A DNA stretch of 64,000 nt from Bacteroidales bacterium (GTDB taxonomy: Bacteria; Bacteroidota; Bacteroidia; Bacteroidales; UBA10428), in assembly GCA_016926235.1 (NCBI GenBank), contig JAFGOZ010000010.1:62001-126000 (forward strand), read 5' to 3'. Each line of letters opens with the position of its first letter. The first letter of the stretch is position 1. Below, one piece after another: positions 1-6,663 of the stretch. The notes below the pieces were generated by a model. It was not told the DNA's origin and ran no database searches. It saw only the letters and a program-made list of their open reading frames with translations. The position numbers were made by a program, and so were the translations under genes.

Positions 1-577
1 TGCCATCATGATGTTTGACCGCAAGGGATTGAAGGTTAAACCTGAAGATTTCATCCCCTTTGTAGGCCAGGGAGAAAATGCTTACATTGGAAAAGTGGCT
101 GAAAAATATCACTTTCCTATTGATATACAAGAAGTGAAAGCACTTACTTATGCTATATATGCTGAGATTGTTGAAGGAAACCTTAAGCCTTTACCCGGGG
201 TATTTACTTTTATTGAAAAAGCAAAACAAAAAGGATTAAAGCTTGCAGTTGCAACCAGTGCTGACCGGGTAAAAATGGAAGTGAATCTAAAAAATATTGG
301 TTTGTCGGAAGATACTTTTTCAGCAACTGTTAACGGATTAGAGGTCGAGCGTAAAAAACCTTTCCCGGATATATTTATTGTAGCAGCAAAAAAACTGGGC
401 TTAAAACCAGAAGAATGCCTGGTAGTTGAAGATGCAGTAAGCGGAGTTGAAGCAGCAAAAAGTGCCGGGGCCAGATGTCTGGCACTTACCACTTCTTTTA
501 AAAAAGAAGAGCTAAATAAAGCCGATTGGATATCCAATACTTTGGCCGAAGCGCCGAAGAGTGCATTGAACTGGTAA
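1..577 (+). CDS. HAD-superfamily hydrolase, beta-phosphoglucomutase-like (5' end outside window)
   Basis: The reading frame is open to the left edge, and the protein lacks the N-terminal DxD nucleophile motif of HAD phosphatases, so the gene starts upstream of the window. What is visible is the cap region, the motif II stretch VATSA, the motif III lysine in KKPFPD and the motif IV acidic stretch VVEDAVSGVEAAKSAG. These match the beta-phosphoglucomutase/phosphatase subfamily (Mg-dependent phosphoryl transfer on sugar phosphates, cytoplasmic); the substrate cannot be told. The C-terminus looks odd. The frame ends at SALNW, while the next frame over bases 551-592 reads a helix-like tail (EECIELVTAIEF) ending in its own stop. 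A one-base indel near 545-555 may therefore have altered the last residues. Family call firm, substrate unknown. Confidence 0.85.
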   Translation, partial: AIMMFDRKGLKVKPEDFIPFVGQGENAYIGKVAEKYHFPIDIQEVKALTYAIYAEIVEGNLKPLPGVFTFIEKAKQKGLKLAVATSADRVKMEVNLKNIGLSEDTFSATVNGLEVERKKPFPDIFIVAAKKLGLKPEECLVVEDAVSGVEAAKSAGARCLALTTSFKKEELNKADWISNTLAEAPKSALNW

Positions 578-904
578 CAGCTATCGAATTCTGAATAAAA
601 AATGTATTGAGTTATAAAACGTTAAGGTTTCGAAGTACTAACCCATAAATGAATACACTTATATAACTTAATCTTAATTTCATGCTAAATTATTTGGAGG
701 CATAACGATACCTGTAAAAGCTGTCCAATTTGTTAATTGTACTGCTTTTTCTCAATATAGGTAATGTCGTTCTCATGTTCTGGTTACTGAGCGCAGTCGA
801 ATTGCACTTCGTTAAGAAACGCGCTGCTACGGCTTGCTTTTATAGTCCCTTTATATTTACATCACTTATTAACATTAATTATCAACATAAATTATGTGTT
901 AGGG
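578..904. other. Non-coding stretch with repeat copy A
   Basis: No convincing gene lies between the HAD gene and the HEPN pseudogene. A short open frame over 730-927 on the plus strand has no family resemblance and crosses the repeat. The main content is repeat copy A, described separately. The rest is AT-rich and shows no clear terminator. Confidence 0.5.
703..850 (+). repeat. Palindrome-ended repeat, copy A
   Basis: This segment matches copy B at 1628-1752 in the same orientation. The shared blocks are: cctgtaaaagctgtcc (711-726) against the B segment at 1631-1650; about 43 bases at 740-782 against 1669-1711, including gtaatgtcg and catgttctg; and cgttaagaaac followed by cggcttg and ttttat-gtcc near the right end. 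Copy A has about 25 extra bases (783-808). In both copies the left arm (..aaaagctg.cc) is the imperfect reverse complement of the right arm (ggcttg.ttttat.gtcc), so each can fold into a long hairpin. No open reading frame is implied. Confidence 0.6.
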
Positions 905-1255
905 CTATGTGGCTTTGTTATTCATAGTTATAGTTTCCAGCCAATCAATCATTTCATCTAAACATGTTTCTATTATATTCCAAACAATTTCATAGTCAAT
1001 CCCAAAATAATCATGGACAATACGGTTGCGAAATCCTCGTATTCTTGTCCATTAAATCTCTGGATTTTTATCTCTAAAATCAGGATCAATACGATTTGCA
1101 GCTTCTCCAATTATTTCAAAATTCCTAACAACGGCATCTACTGATTTATCATCCGCTAAAAATGAATTATAATCAAGGTCTTTTGTATATCGCTTAATCT
1201 TCTGAGCCGATTGCAACATATCATCCAATAACAATAATATCTCACGTTTAGACAT
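905..1255 (-). pseudogene. hepT: HEPN (HepT/DUF86) toxin, interrupted by an in-frame stop
   Basis: HEPN-domain ribonuclease toxin that pairs with the MNT antitoxin just upstream; the two frames overlap by 8 bases. The open part has 67 residues and stops at an ochre codon (1052-1054) after NPEI. Translation in the same frame continues past it through WTRIRG and the catalytic-type motif RNRIVHDY (codons 76-83) to a stop at 905-907. The whole is 116 codons, close to the usual HepT length. The stop is TAA where CAA (Gln) would fit, one C-to-T change. The R-x4-H-x-Y motif is the RNase centre and the site that MNT partners AMPylate, so the 67-residue product should be inactive unless the stop is read through or is a sequencing error. 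Confidence 0.8.
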
Positions 1256-1538
1256 ATATTAAATCTGAATTGATTGAATTCAAATATTTTTCTTTAACTC
1301 CTTTTTTTGATACTAGATCCACCTTGAAACCTATAATATTTTCTAATTCTTCAGCTAAATCGATAAATCTTACACCAATCTTGTCAGAAAACTCCACAAG
1401 AATATCCAAATCACTGGAATCGTTTTGTTCTTTGCGTGAATAAGAACCGAAAATCGCCATTGATTTTATGGGATAGTCTTCAAATAATCTGCTTTTATGA
1501 TTATCCAAAGTATTTTTTATCTCTTGTAATGTTCTCAT
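1248..1538 (-). CDS. mntA: MNT-domain nucleotidyltransferase antitoxin
   Basis: A 96-residue minimal nucleotidyltransferase. The signature is GSYSRKEQNDSSDLD (residues 31-45): Gly31-Ser32, then the metal-binding Asp43 and Asp45, with a third acidic residue Asp74 in VDLVSKK. MNT antitoxins of this kind neutralise HEPN toxins by transferring AMP to the tyrosine of the R-x4-6-H-x-Y motif. The gene precedes and overlaps the HEPN frame, the normal order for this module. The catalytic residues are intact here although the partner toxin is interrupted. The module sits between repeat copies A and B, which suggests acquisition by transfer. Confidence 0.88.
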   Translation of the reverse strand: MRTLQEIKNTLDNHKSRLFEDYPIKSMAIFGSYSRKEQNDSSDLDILVEFSDKIGVRFIDLAEELENIIGFKVDLVSKKGVKEKYLNSINSDLIYV

Positions 1539-1627
1539 AATCCAAAAATACCACTTTTTATTGAGTCACTAAAAATCAACATGATAAAAATATTGAATTA
1601 TTATAGTGTTTTTGGCCATTAGCCCTA

Positions 1628-1752
1628 AAGACAATAAAAGCTGGCCGTCCCGATAAAATCGGGATGTACTACTTTTTCTGAATTTACGTAATGTCGCTTT
1701 CATGTTCTGCAATCCGTTAAGAAACACATAAACGGCTTGATTTTATTGTCCT
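1628..1752 (+). repeat. Palindrome-ended repeat, copy B
   Basis: Second copy of the element at 703-850, in direct orientation. Its ends are imperfect inverted repeats: gacaataaaagctggccg (1630-1647) against the reverse complement of the segment at 1733-1750. Inside the left arm is a perfect hairpin, tcccgat-aaa-atcggga (1648-1664). The base just left, agccctaa (1621-1628), is the exact reverse complement of ttagggct at 899-906 on the far side of the toxin-antitoxin pair. A gttagc (1753-1758) directly follows the right arm. Confidence 0.6.
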
Positions 1753-2292
1753 GTTAGCACCTGATGCACGCTTGCAATATTTCTTATAGTAGTATAAAAC
1801 TATGTTTTCTATCTTTTATCATACAAATTCTGTCTTTTCTAAAAAAAATCTTTGCAGCATTGTTCAATTGTAAGAAGAATATTCTTTCCATTATCCAAAT
1901 GCACTATCTTAAAATTCATATTCCTTACCATGAGATACAAATTCAGGATATTGAGATCCATATTCTTTACTTTAAAACCCAAATGCGCTATCCAAAAATG
2001 CATATTCTTTATCATAAGATCTATATTCATGACCTCAAGACGTATATTCTTAACCATGAGACTCAAATGCACTATCTCAAGTTCCATATTCTTTACAATA
2101 AGATTCAAATGCGCAACTTCGAGATGCAAATGCGGCACCTGAAACTGCAAATGTGTCAGTTGAAGATGCAAATGTGTCAGTTGAAGATACAAATGCTTAA
2201 CCTTAAGATGTATTTTCTTTATCATGAGTTAAGATTATATTATATAATCTCAACAAAATCTTACCTTAGCACAAAGAGAAAAACCATTTACC
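1753..2292. other. Non-coding stretch holding the 21-bp tandem array
   Basis: Between copy B and the first rhamnosidase gene no recognisable gene is seen. Long open frames run through it on both strands, but they come from the 21-bp (7-codon) periodicity and match no family I know. At 2269-2276 the sequence taccttag resembles a Bacteroidota -7 element (TAnnTTTG) with one mismatch and could serve the gene starting at 2293. Confidence 0.45.
1896..2231. repeat. 21-bp tandem repeat array, 16 degenerate units
   Basis: Sixteen contiguous 21-base units fill exactly 336 bases. Two unit types can be seen, one starting caaatgc.ctatct.aag and one starting catattctttaccatgag. They alternate over the first ten units, giving a 42-bp higher-order period. 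Units 11-15 are all of the first type, and units 13 and 14 (2148-2189) differ at a single base, which suggests recent unit duplication. Because 21 is divisible by three, frames stay open through the array on both strands. The minus-strand reading gives a heptapeptide pattern [HN]-[LM]-x-L-x-V-x repeated about 15 times. Whether either strand is translated is unknown. A partial, more degenerate unit precedes the array. Confidence 0.85.
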
Positions 2293-4074
2293 ATGAAATA
2301 CCTGAGCCTTTTCCTCTTTCTGCTTTCCATTCCCGTCTTGCAAACCAATGCCCAGGTTCCCCCATCAATGCAAAACACATTGGGCAATACCATTTACAAA
2401 GATGAAATATCACGATATTACATCACTCCTAAACGGATCGTCTGGATGACAGATTCAACAAATCAAAAAATCACAAATCCTCAAATATTGCTTTTACGGG
2501 GTGACGGGCAAACCAGTTTTGGTATTGACAAATCACAGGTTTGCCAGCTAAAAACAGGAGAAAGTGACACTACGGGAATTATCCTTGACTTCGGTATAGA
2601 ACTCAATGGGGGAATTCAGATTACCACGGCAACCAGCAACCGCGTTACGCCTTTGGTGCGCATCCGCTTTGGCGAATCGGTAAGTGAAACCATGAGTACC
2701 GTAATTGGCGACGGTACTACCGGCGAACAGGGCGGAGCAACAAACCACCATGCTATGCGTGATTTCGAGATACGGCTTCCCGGATATGGCACATTAGAAG
2801 TGGGAAATTCCGGTTTTCGTTTTGTCCGTATCGATCTGGTTGAGCCAAACGCACGGGTAGCCATTGAGGAGATAAGAGCCGTAGCAAAGATCAGGGATAT
2901 GGAATACAAAGGTTCTTTCAGATGCAACGACAGCCTGTTTAACCAGATATGGCTTACAGGAGCTTATACCGTTCACCTGAATATGCAGGACTACTTGTGG
3001 GATGGCATTAAACGCGACCGTATGGTATGGATAGGAGATATGCACCCGGAGGTAATGACCATTAACACAGTATTCGGATACCAGGATATTGTACCTAAAA
3101 GCCTCGACTACGTGCGAGATCATACACCCCTTCCTAAATGGATGAATGGTATCAGTTCATACTCCATGTGGTGGATTATCATGCAATATGACTGGTATAT
3201 GTATCATGGAAATAAAAGCTATCTTCAGGAACAAAAAAATTACCTGACAGGACTTCTTCAATTACTAATGACCAAAGTAGACAAAAAGGGAAATGAACAA
3301 CTTGATGGTATGCGATTTCTTGACTGGCCGTCGAACGGAAATGAGAAAGGTGTTCATGCAGGCCTTCAGGGGCTTATGATCCTGGCATTTAATCGGGGTG
3401 CAATACTTTGCAATACCCTTGGAGAAGAAAACCTGGCAAAAGAATGTGAAGAGATGGTTATTAAGATGAAGGCAGGTATTCCCGATATAAATAACTCTAA
3501 ACAGGCAGCAGCTTTACTTGCATTATCGGATGCAGTACCTGCTGAAAATGCCAATAATGATGTTATAGCAAAAGACGGAGTGAAAGATTTTTCCACATTC
3601 TATGGATACTATATGCTGCAAGCCCAGGCAAAAGCCGGCGACTACCAGACTGCTATTGACAATATAAGGTTATTCTGGGGCGCCATGCTTAAACTCGGGG
3701 CTACAACTTTTTGGGAAGGTTTTAACCTCGACTGGATTGAAAACGCAGCAGGAATAACAGAAATAGTTCCTGAAGGCAAAAAAGATATTCATCGTGACTT
3801 TGGGGATTATTGTTACAAAGGGTTGCGTCTCAGTCTTTGCCACGGATGGTCCAGCGGGCCTACTTCATGGCTGACCGAGCATGTACTGGGAATAGAAGTT
3901 GTGGAACCCGGTTGTAAAACAATACGAATTGAGCCCCACCTGGGCGATTTGCAATGGGCTGAAGGAACATTCCCTACTCCCTATGGTATTGTATCAGTCC
4001 GCCATGAAAAGAAAGAAGACGGGACTATACAAACCAAAGTTGATACACCAAATGAAGTTAAAATAATTCAATAA
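2293..4074 (+). CDS. Short-form GH78 alpha-L-rhamnosidase, exported
   Basis: 593 residues with a signal peptide ending near TNAQ (residue 21), so exported to the periplasm or outside. The family is GH78, which hydrolyses terminal alpha-L-rhamnose by an inverting mechanism. The substrate-loop motif DGIKRDRMVWIGDMHPE lies at residues 237-253 and the C-terminal HGWSSGPTSWL starts at His517; both are typical of the (alpha/alpha)6 barrel. It is much shorter than the neighbouring 916-residue GH78 enzyme because it lacks most N-terminal beta-sandwich domains. A compact beta domain (about residues 60-200) precedes the barrel, and a small C-terminal beta domain follows. It is transcribed convergently with the DUF2341 gene, with a terminator hairpin between them. 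Likely roles are rhamnogalacturonan or rhamnosylated side chains. Confidence 0.8.
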   Translation: MKYLSLFLFLLSIPVLQTNAQVPPSMQNTLGNTIYKDEISRYYITPKRIVWMTDSTNQKITNPQILLLRGDGQTSFGIDKSQVCQLKTGESDTTGIILDFGIELNGGIQITTATSNRVTPLVRIRFGESVSETMSTVIGDGTTGEQGGATNHHAMRDFEIRLPGYGTLEVGNSGFRFVRIDLVEPNARVAIEEIRAVAKIRDMEYKGSFRCNDSLFNQIWLTGAYTVHLNMQDYLWDGIKRDRMVWIGDMHPEVMTINTVFGYQDIVPKSLDYVRDHTPLPKWMNGISSYSMWWIIMQYDWYMYHGNKSYLQEQKNYLTGLLQLLMTKVDKKGNEQLDGMRFLDWPSNGNEKGVHAGLQGLMILAFNRGAILCNTLGEENLAKECEEMVIKMKAGIPDINNSKQAAALLALSDAVPAENANNDVIAKDGVKDFSTFYGYYMLQAQAKAGDYQTAIDNIRLFWGAMLKLGATTFWEGFNLDWIENAAGITEIVPEGKKDIHRDFGDYCYKGLRLSLCHGWSSGPTSWLTEHVLGIEVVEPGCKTIRIEPHLGDLQWAEGTFPTPYGIVSVRHEKKEDGTIQTKVDTPNEVKIIQ

Positions 4075-4145
4075 AGAATATTCATGAGTAAATTGGCAGG
4101 AATCATTCAAATTAACAAATCTACCTTGGTAAAAATATATAGCTT

Positions 4146-4184
4146 GTTTAGCAGTCAACCTTGGTTAAAGGATGACTGCTAAAC
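4146..4184. terminator. Bidirectional terminator hairpin
   Basis: A perfect 12-bp inverted repeat, gtttagcagtca (4146-4157) and tgactgctaaac (4173-4184), has a 15-base loop and is followed by a T-rich run. It sits between the convergent genes ending at 4074 (+) and 4198 (-). Confidence 0.75.
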
Positions 4185-4197
4185 TTTCTCTAAATTC

Positions 4198-6519
4198 CTA
4201 TTTATTTTTAATTACCTTATATATAGCTTTATCTTTCCCTGAGATAATTTCAACGAGGTATATACCATCAGCTCCTTCTATATCAAGACTGATGTTCTCA
4301 CAATCAAAATAATGAAGATTTTTTACTTCAATACCAGCTATATTCCTTACTTTAATCAGTACATCCTGTAGCTCAGTCCCAAACTCAATAGTAAATGCAC
4401 CGGTTGTTGGATTTGGTGAAAGAATAATTTCTTTATCAAAAGAACTTTCAACAACCCCTACTATAGAAATATACCGGCAGGATGAAGTATCCACGCAACC
4501 GGACTTGGTTACTTCAACAGCATAGTTACCAGTGTTATCCGGATTAAAACTTCGTGAGTCTTCACCATTTATCACTCTATAACTTTTACTACAATCAAGC
4601 CATTGATAATTATCTGCATCCAGTTCATTTGACCTGAGTGAAGACCCTGATTTGGTCACAGTAATATCTATTTTAATAGCTTTAATATCCACGGTAATTA
4701 TACTATCACATTTATAGTTTTGTGAGATATACGAAAATACACGAACTGTATCTTTAATTATTTCTTCTGTTATCCCATCCGGGAATGTAAAGCTATCACC
4801 ATAACATATATTCAGATTGTAGTAAAAATTATCCCTTATTATCAGGTTTACAGTTATCGTGCTATCACATCCATAGATATTCGAAGTATAAGTAAACACA
4901 CAAGTAGTGTCCCTCGTAACGTTATTAAGCAAAGTCCCATCCGGGAGCCCGTATTCCGATCCTTTGCAGATAGTATCATTAATTATAATATTATCACGGA
5001 TCACAATATACGTAGTAATCACACTATCACATTCAGCAGGTATATCAAATGCGCAGGCATAAACCGTATCATTGGTAATGTTTGCAACAGTAACTCCATC
5101 GGGGAAGGTATAATCATCTCCCTTACATATTGTATCATATTCTGTAAAATTATTATCAATGTGCAGATACACGACAACATTACTATCACAACTAAAACCA
5201 CTGGAAGTAGATGTAAGCGCACTGGTATCCACCATATCAAAATAAACATGGGAAAGGGATGTTCCATCAGGAAATGTATAATTATCTCCATAGCAAATAG
5301 TATCCTGTTCAATAATAAAAATTTCCTCTATTACATCAAGATTCACAGTATCAATAGCCACACATCCCCTTTCTGCTCTGGCCATAATACTATACGCTCC
5401 GGTTGAAGTAGCATCTATTGTTTGCCCAGCCCAGTCATCATTCCAATTATAAGATAAAAACCCGCTACCGGCATCCAGGGTAACTCCACAAAATATAGTT
5501 CTGTCTGCACCTAAATCATTTAGTCTGGGTGCAGGAATATGTGTCATCTCTTCACCAACAAAATAAGAAGGTATAATGGGTGCATATTTACGTGCACGTA
5601 CCCAGTCCACATTCATTGAACCGGTTCCTGAAGAAACTCCACCTAGCATAATTTGTAGGTCTTCATCGCGTGTATGCATGGTATTTGTTGTGCTAATAGT
5701 ACCTACTGAAGGAAAATCACCAAAAAGATTACCTGTATTTACCCAGGTTAAAGACCATATCCCCGTTGCACTGCTATATGGATACCATGTAGTGGCAAAA
5801 TTATGACCTTGACAAAAATCTGTTGAAGTACCTGAATATGATATACATGCCGAATTCGAATTAGTTAGCATTGCATAAGATGTATGGGAATTGACTTTAG
5901 TCCAAAACAAACTTGGCCAAGTGCCAGATTTTGAATCTATTTGAGCCTCAACTGTATACACACTGCTAATCGGCAGGGTATCATCAGAAATTATGACACC
6001 ATTACTACTCCAGGCTAAATTAAGTATACCATCAATTATCGTATCAGTAGAAAAACTACCGCAAGGTGACGAAAATTTTATCGGCAAACTATCGAACCCT
6101 TCCCAAAAACTAAATGTATTATTCGGATCTGAAGCTGCATCAGCTAAAGGGTTACCATATAACATATGGATGGTATCAATACTACCTGCCCTAATATGTG
6201 ATACATTTACCCAGATTACTGTAGTATCAGTATTCATTGCCGATTCGATATAGTAGCCCAATTCGTTGCAACAACTCATATCAGTAAATAGTATATCTCT
6301 TCCGTCAGATTGCATATATCCATCATCTACCGGTGTTTTCGTATCAACAATAAGCTTTAACTCGTAGTCTTTTAAGGTATAACCAGAGGTATTATCAATC
6401 GTAATAATTTTTTTATACTGCCAGTCACTATAACATCCTTGTGAATAACTTGTAAATGTTATCAGCATGAATAAAATCATCCATGTTTGTTTAATAAAAA
6501 GGAGTATTAGTCTTTTCAT
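4198..6519 (-). CDS. Secreted DUF2341 multi-repeat protein with T9SS sorting domain
   Basis: 773 residues. A signal peptide ends near TSYSQG. A DUF2341 domain follows (about residues 30-115, with WQYKKIITIDN and a later MLYGNP). Next comes a beta-sandwich, probably lectin-like, region to about residue 330. Four repeats of about 50 residues (roughly 405-625) each open with C-x-G-[DS]-x-[YF]-x-[FL]-PDG and close with a CDS tripeptide. The last 75 residues are a T9SS type A sorting domain (starting LSPNPTTGAF, ending YKVIKNK). The protein should be exported through the outer membrane and may be anchored at the surface. No catalytic residues are recognised; adhesion or carbohydrate binding is the likely role. 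It lies between two rhamnosidase genes, consistent with polysaccharide capture. Confidence 0.75.
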   Translation of the reverse strand: MKRLILLFIKQTWMILFMLITFTSYSQGCYSDWQYKKIITIDNTSGYTLKDYELKLIVDTKTPVDDGYMQSDGRDILFTDMSCCNELGYYIESAMNTDTTVIWVNVSHIRAGSIDTIHMLYGNPLADAASDPNNTFSFWEGFDSLPIKFSSPCGSFSTDTIIDGILNLAWSSNGVIISDDTLPISSVYTVEAQIDSKSGTWPSLFWTKVNSHTSYAMLTNSNSACISYSGTSTDFCQGHNFATTWYPYSSATGIWSLTWVNTGNLFGDFPSVGTISTTNTMHTRDEDLQIMLGGVSSGTGSMNVDWVRARKYAPIIPSYFVGEEMTHIPAPRLNDLGADRTIFCGVTLDAGSGFLSYNWNDDWAGQTIDATSTGAYSIMARAERGCVAIDTVNLDVIEEIFIIEQDTICYGDNYTFPDGTSLSHVYFDMVDTSALTSTSSGFSCDSNVVVYLHIDNNFTEYDTICKGDDYTFPDGVTVANITNDTVYACAFDIPAECDSVITTYIVIRDNIIINDTICKGSEYGLPDGTLLNNVTRDTTCVFTYTSNIYGCDSTITVNLIIRDNFYYNLNICYGDSFTFPDGITEEIIKDTVRVFSYISQNYKCDSIITVDIKAIKIDITVTKSGSSLRSNELDADNYQWLDCSKSYRVINGEDSRSFNPDNTGNYAVEVTKSGCVDTSSCRYISIVGVVESSFDKEIILSPNPTTGAFTIEFGTELQDVLIKVRNIAGIEVKNLHYFDCENISLDIEGADGIYLVEIISGKDKAIYKVIKNK

Positions 6520-6663
6520 GGTGTTAATATTTAGATTAGTTGATATAATTTCTTAACCAGTAAATCTTTTGAATGAACCAAGTTATAAAAAAGTATTTAT
6601 ACTTGCCAACTTTTCTATTATAAAATTGGTTTTTTCTAACGTGATAATTTAAAGAATAGTATC

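Noticed and set aside
730..927. 65-codon plus-strand frame
   Set aside because: It crosses repeat copy A and overlaps the end of the HEPN pseudogene; no recognisable features.
1839..2225. 128-codon open frame on the minus strand with a heptapeptide pattern
   Set aside because: It cannot be separated from a by-product of the repeat period; reported as a finding, not as a gene.
1896..2231. CRISPR array
   Set aside because: The units are contiguous with no unique spacers, and no cas genes are nearby.
1764..2405. 213-codon open frame on the plus strand through the 21-bp array
   Set aside because: It runs into the rhamnosidase gene in another frame, has no family resemblance, and is open because of the 21-base period.
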